NCBI GenBank assembly: GCA_010015675.1
Contig: ML976994.1
Location: 737,607 to 801,606 of the forward strand
Length of the DNA: 64,000 nucleotides
DNA from: Byssothecium circinans
Lineage: Eukaryota > Ascomycota > Dothideomycetes > Pleosporales > Massarinaceae
Reading direction: 5' to 3'
A model generated the notes under the pieces. That model worked only from the letters and a program-made list of their open reading frames with translations. It was not told the DNA's origin and ran no database searches. Of the stretch, positions 34,331 to 45,977 are shown one piece after another (within the stretch, counting starts at the first letter, position 1; every line of letters begins with the position of its first letter). The translations under genes were made by a program, and so were the position numbers.

Positions 34331-35071
34331 TGGATTACGAGACGCCTGTCGCTACTATTTATCAGGGGAAGGGAACTCTACGATGTCACATCTATTCAAA
34401 GGCAATATAACCGGTCGTAGCCTTCTCTTATATATCCTCCTAATGCTACATACTGCAGTCCTGAGTTCGTGTCTCACCTCTATATGCTTTCCTTCTCTAG
34501 CAGCAGCGTACAAGATAGTACACTGCATTTTGTACGCTGCTCCTCAGCATTACTGCAGATTGGGACCCTGCAGATGCTATCCCACGCATAGATCGTGGGA
34601 GCGTGTTGAGGTATATATTGTCACGTGACTGTTAGGGAAGGAGCTCCCTAGCATTACGTGCCTGTATATAGTCAGATAGTTTAGCTAGCTCATGCATCAT
34701 CGTTCCACCATACTTCACATTCGCATGCTTGCTTGACCCGTCACAGACCTGGTAGCTGAAACTGAACGATGCTACTCCCGGCGAGTCCCGGATGTATAAC
34801 GAGAACTGGTTGGGTTACCCTTATTCGTGGTCCACAGCCACAGAACCCAAAAAAGCAGCTAAGAAACGCGTCGTCAGTTCGTAATCCACCATTTGGCTAC
34901 ATTGCATTGTACGTAGTAGCACTCAATATAAGCATGAGAGTGAATAAACATTACTTTTTGGCCGAGAAGAACTTTGTGCTTGCCACAGCTACAAGCCCCT
35001 CCGTGCTATTTTCTACAAGAGTAGCAATGATTGTAAAGCCCCTCCTACACAGCCTTTTATCTCTGTCGCTC
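34331..35071. other. Repeat-rich intergenic DNA
   Basis: No coding feature. It contains a 12-bp perfect inverted repeat (34502-34513 with 34530-34541) and a nearby 7-bp pair (TCCCACG/CGTGGGA at about 34578-34598). Confidence 0.5.
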
Positions 35072-35560
35072 TCAAAGGGGGGATGCGTTGTCGGACAGCT
35101 GAAGCTGCTGTTCCAGGTCTAGTGCTACGGGAGTAACCTGGTAATGGAGAGCCGCAAAATTGGGAATTTGGTGCTTCCTCCTGATAGTAGCAAAGGCAAT
35201 ACCGAGCTTGAGATTGTATGTATTCCACTGAGTAATTGCAAATTGGTGAATTGCCTTGACGACGTCATACAGATGGCCTACTGATGATGAGAGGCAGGTT
35301 TTTATATCCCTGTGAGCGCCTTCCACTTGGGAGGTAACCCTGAGGATTGTGAGTGAGTAGCAAAGAAAACCCTGGACGGAGTATTTACCTGATGCCAAAG
35401 TCAGGACGATACTTGCAGTGGTACATGGCCCACTGGGTCTTTGCTGGCATTAACTCACTCTCAATGTACCGGAGAAGCCGTGGGTATAGCCGATAGTCCA
35501 CCTGAAGCTCCACCCACGCTTTATTGAAGTCTTGAAGTATTGTATGAAAGCATAAACGGT
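35072..35560 (-). mobile_element. Mutator-like (MULE) transposase fragment
   Basis: On the minus strand two exons join across a 49-nt intron (35388-35340, GTAAAT..CTCAG). The join gives YRPDFGIRVTSQVEGAHRDI, the region of fungal MULE transposases that follows the MULE domain (family form: F..TTSRVEG.H). Upstream lies FNKAWVELQVDYRLYPRLL and downstream LSSSVGHLYDVVKAIHQFA, both fitting the family. The catalytic part and termini are not seen, so it is a 3' fragment. Remarkably, this stretch has no stop codon. Confidence 0.72.
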
Positions 35561-36300
35561 AGCCAATCTAGTACTTCCAAGGTGTATCAAAATAGTTTGA
35601 GACCAATGGTTCCGTTATAAAAGGATTTATGAATCGTACATAAACTTGAAAAACAGCTTTATAATCAACTGTAACCTTAATCGAGTACTGGATGTCTAGA
35701 CAAAAGAAGACAAGAAAAGGTTGTACCAACGGGAGAGTCGTCAGACGAAGAGAGCCCTTTGTGTTGAAAGAAGGAATTCCAACGGAGCTGGGGTCTGAAA
35801 CTTCAACACATCCGGATATTTCAGCATCATTCATAATACGTTCCTCGTCAAACCATCCGCTAAATCATATCACTCATCTGCAGTGTGTTCAATAGTAAGT
35901 ACTGAGTGCGGGATAATACTAGCATACTGTGAAGAACCTCCGTTGGGACCTAGGCGCTGTGGGGGTAGTACAGTACAGTAAGTAAAATAGCGGTTACTGA
36001 CCGTACACGGTGTGGGTTGTTGGGTAGCCTGCAGATTAGTTAGTCACACCTACGTAAATTACACTTTACTATAAAGTTAGAGTTGTAACGCACTATAGAA
36101 GATAATAATAGAATTCATTAAACCCTAAAAAAATCTATCCACTCATTGGCATTTTCACTCATTATACGGTCAGCAAGACTCCGTTCAGTACAGTTAGTAG
36201 GCAAAGAGACCCCTCCTCCGCACATGATTGGACGTAAGCACATCCCTTCCGTACAACACCGTAACCGTACGCTAGTACCTCCGTTACTTTCTGGCTCCCA
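35561..36300. other. Repeat-derived DNA between MULE fragment and ankyrin gene
   Basis: AT-rich from about 35880 on. Short open frames on both strands have no recognisable domain. Probably remains of further repeats. Confidence 0.4.
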
Positions 36301-36304
36301 TCAC

Positions 36305-36358
36305 TCATCTGACTCTGATAACTCATCTGACTCCGATGACTCATCTGACTCCGGTACA
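36305..36358 (+). repeat. 18-bp tandem repeat, three copies
   Basis: Three copies of an 18-bp unit (TCATCTGACTCYGATGAC) lie at the 3' end of the ankyrin gene and code on the minus strand for its acidic C-terminus (SESDE-type repeats). The third copy diverges at its end. Confidence 0.85.
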
Positions 36359-38395
36359 TCCACTAGGTCCAGACGTGTGTCCCAATATCTTATAAATGCA
36401 TCATCGTAGGCTTTGTCGTCGTCATCCCAGGCTTTCACAGCCATTTCGAGCAGCGTCTTGATCTTCTCTTTGCTAGCCACTAATGCTGGGTCGTCGATAC
36501 GGGGGTCTGCGTGTCCCTTGAGTAACGCCACTACTTTGCGCATGTAACCTTTTACGCTCGCTTCGTACAATGCTGTTTTCCCGTGCCGGTTTCGTTGATC
36601 AATCATTATATTGAAAGGCTTGAGATTTGAAGCAAGGTATTCCACAACTTCATCCTTGCCATACCAAACAGCATAATGGAGGGGACTGTCGGTCCGCTGG
36701 TTGTCCTTTTTGACCTCAGGCGTATCCACCACCTTCTTCCACTCAAAGCGTGCTAGCCTCTCGAAGGTGGCAACATTTCCAGTTGCGGCCCAATGCAAGG
36801 GCGTCCGTCCTTCGTTGTCGCCGACTGTTTGCGTATCTCTAAATATCCAGTCAAGCATCGCATCAATTGCGCTTACATTTCCGGCTTTCGCGGCGAAATG
36901 CAGAGGCGTCATGCCACATCGGTCTTTGACTGCACAATCCCTTCTCCACATCAACCGTTTCACCACGACATCAGGGAAAGAAGGGTCCATTGCAGCGTAA
37001 TGTACCGGTGTCCTTCCAGCAATATCCTTTGGCACGTCTTCCGTACTTTGTCGTATCAGTTCAGCATATTCCTGAACATATGTCCATCGACGATGAGCCA
37101 CTGCATAATGAAGGGGTGTCCAACCAAGGATGTCCCGCGCGAAAGGATGCCGCTCTTTTGGAGATAGGCGCGGTTGCTTATCCCAAAAAGCCTTATATTC
37201 TTCCCCTGCAAAACGGTCTGATGGTTCGTTTAACTCGTACTCGGAAAGATTGGCGTCGTCTTGGGAGAAAATCTCCACATGCGAGTCGTCGTATCCAAAA
37301 AGGCGGTAGAGACGCTCCTTTTCCAGATCAGGTAGTTCATCCTGACTCTATCTTCCCAATCTCAGGGTTGTTTTGGACTGTGGATGATGCACAACATCTT
37401 CTCGTCTTTGCCACTGGTATAGGATCCTTAGGTCTCGTATCACGTCGAAAAGTTGGTCGACTTTCGCTACTTCCGTCTTCACTCCCCTCAGCACATTTAT
37501 CATCCATTCCAGTCCGTGATACCGCAATTCAAGTTTAACGTTACCATCGACCACACCAGCCAAATGGGTTTCTTCGAGGTTGGCTAAGATGGAGTAGGCG
37601 AGAGGAGCGGAATCGTTATCGTTATGGAAGAATGCAAACTCCCACAGCAAACCACATAGGTGGTTGATGAGTTTAACGTTTGGAGGCGGTGTAGAAATCA
37701 GCTCAGTAAGAGAATGGTACGGCAGAGCATCGCGCCAGCTAAGGGAAGGGATGATCAGGGTTCCAATAGTCTCCTCGCTACCGAGCTCATGCGCATTGCG
37801 CTGTATATCACTCATCAATGCACTTAGGCTTTCGCTTTTCATCTTACAAGCCTCCCAGCTTCTGCGACGGTTTGTATTAAAGTCGGGGGTGGAGTCGTAG
37901 TAGAATTATACAATCGAGAGGTGGGGATGAATCTGGCCACTGACCACATAAAGTTTGCAAAAAGATGCTGGGCGAGTAAAAGCTCTCTGTTCGCGACAGA
38001 TAGGACACAACAGGTCAATGCGATGTCGTTTGATAATTGGCCCTGTGCGGCGGAGCCATTGAGCGGCTCGGTTGTGGTCGGTGAACTGTTGGCTTGCTCT
38101 GTCACGGCTTAGGCCGAGGTCGTAAGGACATTGTTGTAGTTGAATTGGCATAGATAGTTTGCTTACCTGACTTTGTGTGAAGATCTCGGACACCGCGAAT
38201 CCCCAGCATCCCTCCATACTTAGGTGCAGCACTGACCTTGTAGTCGATTTGACCTTGATAACTAGTCCACCAGTGGATGTCGTACTTTAATCGCATGTAT
38301 GTCGCTAATGACGTCGCCTTGGAGAGCCCTAGTAGTAGCCATGACGTTTGCTCGAAAGATTCTTCTGCTGAGATTGTGCGCATACCTGGGCACAT

Positions 38396-40989
38396 GGTTA
38401 AATATGGTTATTTGCGGGGTCGTAACCATAACCATGAATAACAATAAGGCTTAAAACGATAACTTGTTATAACCATATAACCATACTATAACTATGAACC
38501 AAACGACAGTAATATATACCTATATCCACTCAATCTCATCTATAACCTCGTCATCTAGCCCCTCTACATCCCCCTCTACCGCTGGGCCCATCGGTAGGCC
38601 CATTCCATTAAGATGGAGGGGCCGGATATGACCCTCTCGTATCCAGCTGCTGATGCTCTCAATTCTCTGGATATTAAGGCAGGATAGACTCAATCTATCC
38701 CATGAACAGGTCCTTCTAGACCCTGAGAACGTTCTCTCTGGTTCTGATGATTCTGCTGGGATAGATAGAATCGTTATGGCCATCTGGCTGAGCCTAGGAT
38801 AGCGCGTTCTCTGCTCGGTACGGCACCACCATTCGAGAGGCGTACAATCGATCCGGAAGGTAGATAATTCAATAAATATCCTAAAATCATCGTTATCTCG
38901 TAGATCGGCTGTGATTACCTCCATATCCTTCATTAGTAGGTCTAGCTCAACACCACGCTTCTTCAAAGGCTTTGCTGGCGGCGGCAGCATCGATGACGGA
39001 GCCAGTGGAGGGTCCGGCACGAGTGTCGTCTTAAAATTCTCCTCCCAGAATATACTGGCGGCATTAATAGCGGGTTTAATCTATGTCTCTGGCTAGTTCT
39101 TCCTAAGATAGGCGGCTCTACGAGAGGGATCGAGAAGAAGGGCGACGGCGAATATGGGGACCTCATTGGTTATATTATAGTATTTGTCAAGGACGAACCA
39201 GCCCATTTCAATAGCACGAAGCATTCTGGGGTCGTAGTGCTCATTCTGAGAGTAGTACTTCTTGTTCTTCTCATAATGGACAAGAAGACTATCCATTAAT
39301 GGCAGCGATTGCGAGATAGATGACCTATCTCCCTCAGCGTACAACGTTGCTGAAGCAAATGGCTGAAGAAATATATAGGCTTTTGCTAGTAAGTCCCAAT
39401 CCTAAGATGTAAGCCGCATGTCACTAAGTGCCGCCTCGTGGTCTGTCATGAAGGATTTAATCTCTATTTACTTCGTAATAACCCTGTTAATGACCGCATA
39501 CCAGGATGACCACCTAGTACAATTATTAATGCTGAGTCGAAGATTAACAGCGTCATCCCAGAGATTAGCATGTATGGATGAGTTGCGCAGCCATACAGCT
39601 AATTTATGGAGTTTGCGGAGGGTAGGGATGTTCTGGATACCAGAGAATTCATCGCTAATTGAGCCCTGGCTGCCTCGGCTGCCTCGCCGGCGAGTATGCC
39701 TCCGTCCCGTTTGACTCTGGCAAGGTTCATCTAGCTGTCGGCGTTCTACCTCGCGTCTCCGTTGCTGGGAATCGAGAACATCAGAAAACTGTGTGAGGAG
39801 CTCCTCTCCTAAGACTTCGGCGGCGGCGGAGAGGGCGGCGATGAGAGCCTCCTTCGAGGACGCTAGTAGGAAGGCTTGAAGGGAGAGATTAATGATATGT
39901 CCGATGCATCGGATCCGGCGTTGTTTGGCGTTGAATTCAACCTGGTGCTCGGCAAGCAGCCGGGATTCGAGGACCTCCAGGCAAGTGTCGTTCGAGGTAG
40001 CATTATCACCTGTGTGCCAGCCTAATTTAGACTGGATTCCGAACTCATTAAGAACGTTGAGGATAAGGCTAGCTTGTTTCTCTCCCGAATGAGAATAGCG
40101 GCATTCTGGCAGTCCTAGCAGGGCTTTCTGCAGCCGATATTCCGGGTCTACCCACTGGGCACAGATAGTGAGGAGAGAGTGTCGATGAGGAGATGTCCAG
40201 AGGTCCAATGAGATATAGATGGGGCTAATAGCGGAGGCAAGGCTATCCCGAATCTGACCTTTATACAGCTCATAGTTCGACGCGATGTATTGGACAGCGG
40301 TATGCTGAGAGGTAATGAGTAGGTCTTCAATGGCTAGATTGCATGCCAGAGCTAGATCCCTCATCTCGCTCCATTCGACAGCTGAAAAGGGCATCCGGCG
40401 CCGTGTAAGTAGGCTAATTAGTGCTTCTCTATACGCTTGCTGATTAAAGCTATTCTGGAGGCCGTTCTGGGAGATAATAGGTGTAAACATTGATAAGATA
40501 TCTCGTTGTAGTCCTGGCGCTGATGAAGAGGATTAAGAGGATAACGCAGGTAATAGATAGAGAGAGATGACATGTTTAATAGCGTTTATTCGATGTTCTG
40601 TACTCTAGGAAGTGCATTTCCTGCAGATGAATCGCTTTTGACGCTGAACCTTTGATTTAAGAGCTAGATTTGGCTTTTCAACGTATTCGGACCGTATAAT
40701 AACGTTAAAGTGCAGTGGTGTTGCTGGTGTTAATGTGGTAGGTATTATAGGTGTCGTAGATGCGGCTATTAATGAGATGTTAGATAACATTGTTAAAATA
40801 GAAGCGTTAAATGAGGGTAATCAGGTGTTGAATTGAAGGATTTGTAGGATTTTCCTAGTAAAATTAGCGCCAAGACGCCATGATCGCTAAATATGGTTAT
40901 AATGATAACAACAACACCTAATAGTTATAACAATATAACAATGATATTGTTATGGTTATGGTTATAACAAAAAACGGTCAATATAACCA
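38396..40989 (-). mobile_element. hAT-superfamily DNA transposon inserted in the ankyrin gene
   Basis: The element fills the gap between two halves of one host gene and is about 2.6 kb. It carries a hAT transposase on the minus strand. The sub-terminal DNA on both sides is rich in AACCAT repeats (38405-38500 and 40880-40985). At the edges the host-like sequence CATACCTGGGCA (plus, about 38389-38400) appears inverted (TGCCCAGGTATG, about 40996-41007), so these may be terminal inverted repeats or part of the insertion site. Exact ends and the 8-bp target duplication expected for hAT could not be fixed. Confidence 0.8.
38520..40490 (-). pseudogene. hAT transposase, inactivated by four stops
   Basis: Reading down from 40490: FNQQAYREALISLLTRRRMP, LDLWTSPHRHSLLTICAQWV, GWHTGDNATSNDT and IRCIGHIINLSLQAFL form the RNase H-like core. 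The C-terminal dimerisation domain has LEWWCRTEQRTRYPRLSQMA, ILSIPAESSEPERTFS. The frame is broken by TAA 39470-39468, TAG 39404-39402, TAG 39095-39093 and TAG 39083-39081. Read through, these sit where Gln, Gln, Trp and Trp would fit, so all four can arise by C to T or G to A change. Otherwise the frame is unshifted over 1.9 kb. A short upstream frame (40790-40605, KRFICRKC) may be the start of its zinc-finger exon. Confidence 0.85.
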
Positions 40990-43084
40990 CTAACGATGCC
41001 CAGGTATGATTGTGCGGTTTTTGGCCTCCCTTGTATTTTGCTTAATATCGGCGAGCCAGAGCGAGAGTAACGACTCCAAAGTCAGGGGGAGATCCGTACA
41101 TATCCAGGAATTTTTCAGGTTGGCACTACTTCGTTCGATAACGACATTGTACTGGGAAATCTGTCCATCGCGTGGCAGGTCGAGCGTCCACACAAATCTA
41201 GAACCTTTATCGACGAATCTGTCAAGAACCAGTTTGATGGCTGTTGCCGCAGCCTTCGCATAGCGGGATACCGGACCTTCCCACTCCGTCAGCTGTGTGA
41301 GCCTATTTCGAATGGCCAGCGCCTTATCATCGCGGCTCTTTTCGGCGCCCTTCTCGTCGCCCTTTTCGGCCCCGCTTTCCTTTTGGAGATCCCCGTAGTA
41401 AGCCAATGTGACGCTCGAGGGATTGCCTTGCCATGATTCTGAGTTGGTTGGTGGCCCAAAATATTCAGCCGTAGACACAAAATAGTTGGTCAGTTTATCC
41501 AATTCATGTTCGGGGTCATTGACAATTTCCGCTTTAGGGCGCACCACGAGCCCTCGCCGGAGCAGAGCTCGAACAATAGTCATCGCAAATATTGCTGCCA
41601 GCTGGACAAGTGAACAAGACTAATTTAGAAACCGAAATCCTTGGAATTGGGCGATAAAACCGACTAATGCAGCAACAGTGCCCGCCAGTGTAGCAAATTC
41701 GGTGCGGTCAAAGGCGATTTGGCCCAGCTTGTCCTTGAAGCCCTGTTGATCTCTCTTGAGACTCTGTTGGTCTCTCTTTATTCGTTCAGCCAAATTTGGA
41801 GAACGCCGTAAAGTGAGGACCCTCATTTTATCGTGATTATCGAAAAGAACGGCAGCGTCGAATTGCTGATCCCCGACTGAGTGTTCGCGTTGCACCCAAA
41901 TCACGCGCAGGTTGCCAGAATCTTTCTCTTGCTTTTTGCTAGAATCCTTCTCCTGCTCTTTGCCAGAGTCCTTCTTGAGATCTTTGACCACTGACCACTC
42001 TTTCTCGGACGTGCTGGTTTCGATGACATTGCACACGATTACTAACGATATGGTTAGAATTAATGTTCCACACGCTAGAAGTATGAATCCTTCTCGAGCC
42101 AAATGGGGTCTTTCTTTGGAATGCGGAGGGACTCTTATACGAAGACCAGGATAGAAGGTGACAGCTCCTGAGTATGCCAATACTCCCAGCTGGAGGATAC
42201 AACCGACAAGTGCGGCGCCGATCATCGACTTCAAACCACTTCCAGGATATAGGTTGAGGGATATGTTTGGCGCAAGTTCAAAGTCTGGTTGGTCGGGTGA
42301 ACTGCTCCCTTTCTCCGCTTCACTTTGGCTGGCCCCAGCAGACCGTGAGTGGGCGCGACTGCCTCCTTCCTCTGCGTCGTCCAGGCTGGTCTCTGCAGAC
42401 CAAGAGGGGCCATGGTATTCTAGGAACTGTGAGCAGAGTGCATGCCTTGTTGACAATAGCTAAGTATATATTACTCACCACGGCACGTCATCACCTTAGG
42501 TTCAGACTTATATGCATTTTCCAGAGTATAGAGACCGCATGCCACAGGGTCATCCATCCGGCTTCGAATCAGTATCAGCTCCACGACACTAGGTCGGCCC
42601 ATACTCCGCACGATTGCTTCTCCATTCCACAGCTCGCCTACGTCCCGAGATGTGGATGACATGATCTCGAGCTCGACGCTCGCGCGATTTTCTCGTGCGC
42701 GTCCGATAATGGCGCGCATCCACAACGGCCCGGCTACACGAATGGCAGCTACGAGGGCTGAAATGATACCGAGTGGTGCCATGGAGAAGACGATGCAGTC
42801 CCAAAAACTGTATGCCTCGCTGAGATACTGCTGGGCAAATTTTTCGCCGAACAGGGCGATAATTCTGTATATGCCGAAATGAGGCATTAGAATCAGGCTT
42901 TGGGAATGAGGATTGAGGTTTGCTAGACTTACGGCCCAAGATCGGTGAAAACATTGTTGGCGAAGTCACTATTTAGCGGCGAGGAGTCTTCGCCCGTGCT
43001 GTTATTGCTACCTTCTGCCGCAACGAGGCTGTTGGCGAGGATGAGGAGCAGGAGCACAGTAGGATCCCAGGGTGAAGACGACAT

Positions 43085-44944
43085 ACTGGCAAGGCTGGGT
43101 GGGTAGTGTTGTAACGGCGATGGAAGGGCCGCAAAATTCAAAGTGGCTTAAGTAGAACAGTCGCCATACAGTGGATGGGGCGATACAAATTGATCTCTCA
43201 AGCAACTGGAGGAAAATCTTTGTTCAACGGGGATGGTGGGGTTTGGCATTGGAAGTGGAGGCACACACTGGGCCTGCAATACGAAGTCAGAAATCTTGGA
43301 CTGCTGATTGGTCCATTGGCGTGGTGTTTTTCAGCTGGGTAAGCCGCCGGGCTGCATGTAGCTTTCCCAACCGGCAATGCCGAATATGCAAGGCCAAAAA
43401 GCCCTCCAACCAGTGGGCCGCGACATGGGCATTCTGCAGTGCTTGTCAGTGGGCTAAAATTGAACCAGACCTTAGCGTCCAAACGATGCAATTTCATGGG
43501 AGTTTTTGACCGCATTGCCCGACGGTACTTTTGGTACCTGCGACCTCTTGATAGACCTACAACCTGTAGAACCACGGACGACGTAGGAGGCGTACAATTC
43601 CTCCCCAATTATATCGTCCAGGGAGAGGTAAACGCATCCCTTATGTAGCTGCCAACCTATCCTAGTCTCGCAGCTGTAGAACTAATAGTAACGGGCATCT
43701 CTTTGCAAAGTAAGCCTCTAATATACTACTAAGGCTTTTAACGTTTATTAGTAATGGCTGTTTGGTGGTGCTTTACGCTATTAATAATAACCGCTATAAA
43801 CTTGGCCCTTATGGCCCTCCATCTAACTCGCGATGGCCGCAACTCTGAATTGATTTGCTCACTGAAGACCACGAACCACCTAGACCACCTCCGAGGTTAG
43901 CGCTGACAATTTCCCTTTAGAAACCACCGGAAGAGGGTATATCCAGCGTACTTGAGCTGTAATGAGTCCCTCCGCTGGAGAAATATACCGTAGAAGTGCC
44001 GTTTCCGTTGTTGATCTTAAAGTCATGGCACGTCTTGACAAAGGCTTGGAGAGGAGAAAGGTTTCAACCAAGCGTACGGATGATGATGGAGTTCTGGGGC
44101 GCTCCGTCCTCATTGGCAGTATGTGCTGATATTATGATGTTGCGATTGTACGTGTAGGGCGGAGCACTTTGGTCGAATATCAGTGCGAGGGCCAAGGAGA
44201 TGGATATTCTTTTTTCCAAAATTAAGTTCGGGGCACGATATATATGTGGGCCCAGCGGCGAGACGAGTGATTGTTGCAAGACTTAACGCAATCTACCAGC
44301 GCATTCGAATGAAAATCCATCTGGCGACGGGAAACCACAGAAGGTTCCTCAAAGTTTCCCCCGAAAGGGGAAATTCCTATACTTGGTCAAATGCTTGAAT
44401 GTAAACTGCGCTGCTGCTCTAGTACCTTAAAGTATGAAAAGAGCGTAAGCATTGATTGCTAAGGAAGGATTTAGTACCTTGTGCTTTTTACCTGCTGAAA
44501 GATGTACCAAGAACGTCCCCAAAGGGACCGTCTTTGGCAACACATTTGCTTCATTCCAGGGTCGAGAGTCTGACAACTGCATAGTGTTGAGGCGAGGAAG
44601 ATTGAGCTTGCGGGAGAGGGACATAAGGAGGGGTGGACTGGCGACGATGAACGCGTGTGCAGCGAATGCCGAACGGTCCAGAGGTGTAGATTCCAGGGCA
44701 AGGCAAAGGAATCGCGGCTCTATTCAGATCTGAGTTTTTGGAGTATGTCGAAATCTGTATGCGTGGAGTGAGAAATTGAAGCAATTGAGTGTTTCCTAAA
44801 GCGATCAATCATGATCTAATGAGTAACTATGTCGATCTAAGTCATACAAGTTGGGGGACTTGTGGTCCCTAGCTCCACCATTTTCCACCCCATTTTGCAT
44901 GAGAACAACTGTGTCCAGCTCCTTTTCACACGCTGAATAGAAGA
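43085..44944. other. Intergenic region, partly repeat-derived
   Basis: The first 500 bp are presumably promoter of the ankyrin gene. About 43650-43800 is AT-rich and repeat-like. Later open frames (44180-44740) have no recognisable domain or splice support. Confidence 0.45.
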
Positions 44945-45977
44945 CTACCTTCCAGCTACCACGTTCAGCACGCCACCATCAACTGCAATGACCTCCCCAT
45001 TGACATAGTGGTTCTTCGTCAAGAATAGCACTGCCTGCGCCATCTCCTCGTCACTTCCAGCCCTCTCCATGGGCACATGCCCCTTCTCCTGAATCTTCTC
45101 CTCTGGAACGTGGCTCTTCTGCTTATCGTCGCTCTCCTTGGCCGTCATCTCCGATGGGAAGTATCCCGGCGCGATGCTATTCACCCTGATCCTGATCTTC
45201 TGGAACTCAGCGCTCATCAACTTGGTCAAGTGGACAGTTCCACCTTTCGCAGCGTTGTAGCTGAAGTGACCCTGTGCATGGCGCATAATGCCGGACATAC
45301 TGGAGATGACGATGACGGAGGCAGAAAGGTGGCCGTGGGACTCGGTGCCGGCCTGCAGGAGAGGGAGAAGGGCGACGACGGTGAAGTAAATGGATGTTAC
45401 GTCTGTGTTGTAGGTCTCGTTCCAGCCGGCGAAGGTCTCGTTATTCCAGAGCTTCTCTTTGAGCGTGGTGGCTTTGTCGGAGTCGGGCTCGGCCTTCTCG
45501 CCTGAAATGCCTGCCGAAGTGATGAGGAGATTGATATACTTCTCGCGCTTCGAGAGCTCCTGATAGAAATTCTCGAGGTCCTCCTTCTTCGTGACGTCGC
45601 ATGGGCCAAGGCTGGTATGGTTAGTACAATCCAGTGGGCAGAGCAGGGATACTCACGGGATAATCTGGCCTCCTTCGGAAGGGTTGTGTGACTTCGCGGC
45701 CTTCTCTAGAGCTTCGACGCCTGCATAGACAATTAATTCCACTCTCGGCTATGTTGTGCTTTTGGAAACCCACGTCGTCCCGTGATGTAGACCTTGGCGC
45801 CTAGAAGTGTAGGATCAGCAAACTGGAAGCCTCATGATCGACATTCTAGTGCGTACCGTTCGCAGCTAAAGCTTGAGCCGCCATCAGACCGATCCCTGAA
45901 CCTCCTCCTGTGATGACACAGACGTAGTCCTTCACCGAGAAGAGCTTCTCAACCTTTAGATCGGTTGTGCTTGCCAT
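44945..45977 (-). CDS. Short-chain dehydrogenase/reductase
   Basis: Four exons, 45977-45857, 45800-45774, 45720-45657 and 45611-44945, give 292 aa. The third-smallest exon is only 27 nt, but phases and splice sites agree (introns 56, 53 and 45 nt). The cofactor motif is ITGGGSGIG near residues 24-32. The catalytic Ser is in VIVISSMSG, the Tyr and Lys in YNAAK. The C-terminus has VNSIAPGYFPSEMT and VNGEVIAVDGG, as in classical SDRs. The usual NNAG motif reads TSAG (LLITSAGIS). The enzyme would use NAD(P)H to reduce or oxidise a small substrate; the closest look is gluconate/3-oxoacyl-reductase-like, but the substrate cannot be told. Confidence 0.9.

Larger units (their letters stand above)
36301..43084 (-). 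pseudogene. Large membrane-ankyrin gene, split by a transposon and carrying a stop codon
   Basis: Exons on the minus strand: 43084-42933, 42864-42479, 42419 to about 40990, [hAT element], about 38392-38167, 38098-37912, 37861-37396 and 37341-36301. Phases agree at every intron; the 37395-37342 donor (GTTGTG) is weak. The product would be about 1,290 aa: signal peptide (MSSSPWDPTVLLLLILANS), the conserved block IIALFGEKFAQQYLSE with membrane helices, IIGRARENRA, a further membrane region, then GLSKATSLATYMRLKYDI, and at least five ankyrin repeats (GWTPLHYAV, GRTPVHYAA, GMTPLHFAA, GRTPLHWAA, DSPLHYAV). TAG at 41622-41620 stands where the family has Trp (TGG). The family is common in filamentous fungi and its function is unknown to me. 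Confidence 0.8.

Noticed and set aside
35568..35834. Minus-strand open frame next to the MULE fragment
   Set aside because: It does not continue the transposase frame and contains no motif I recognise.
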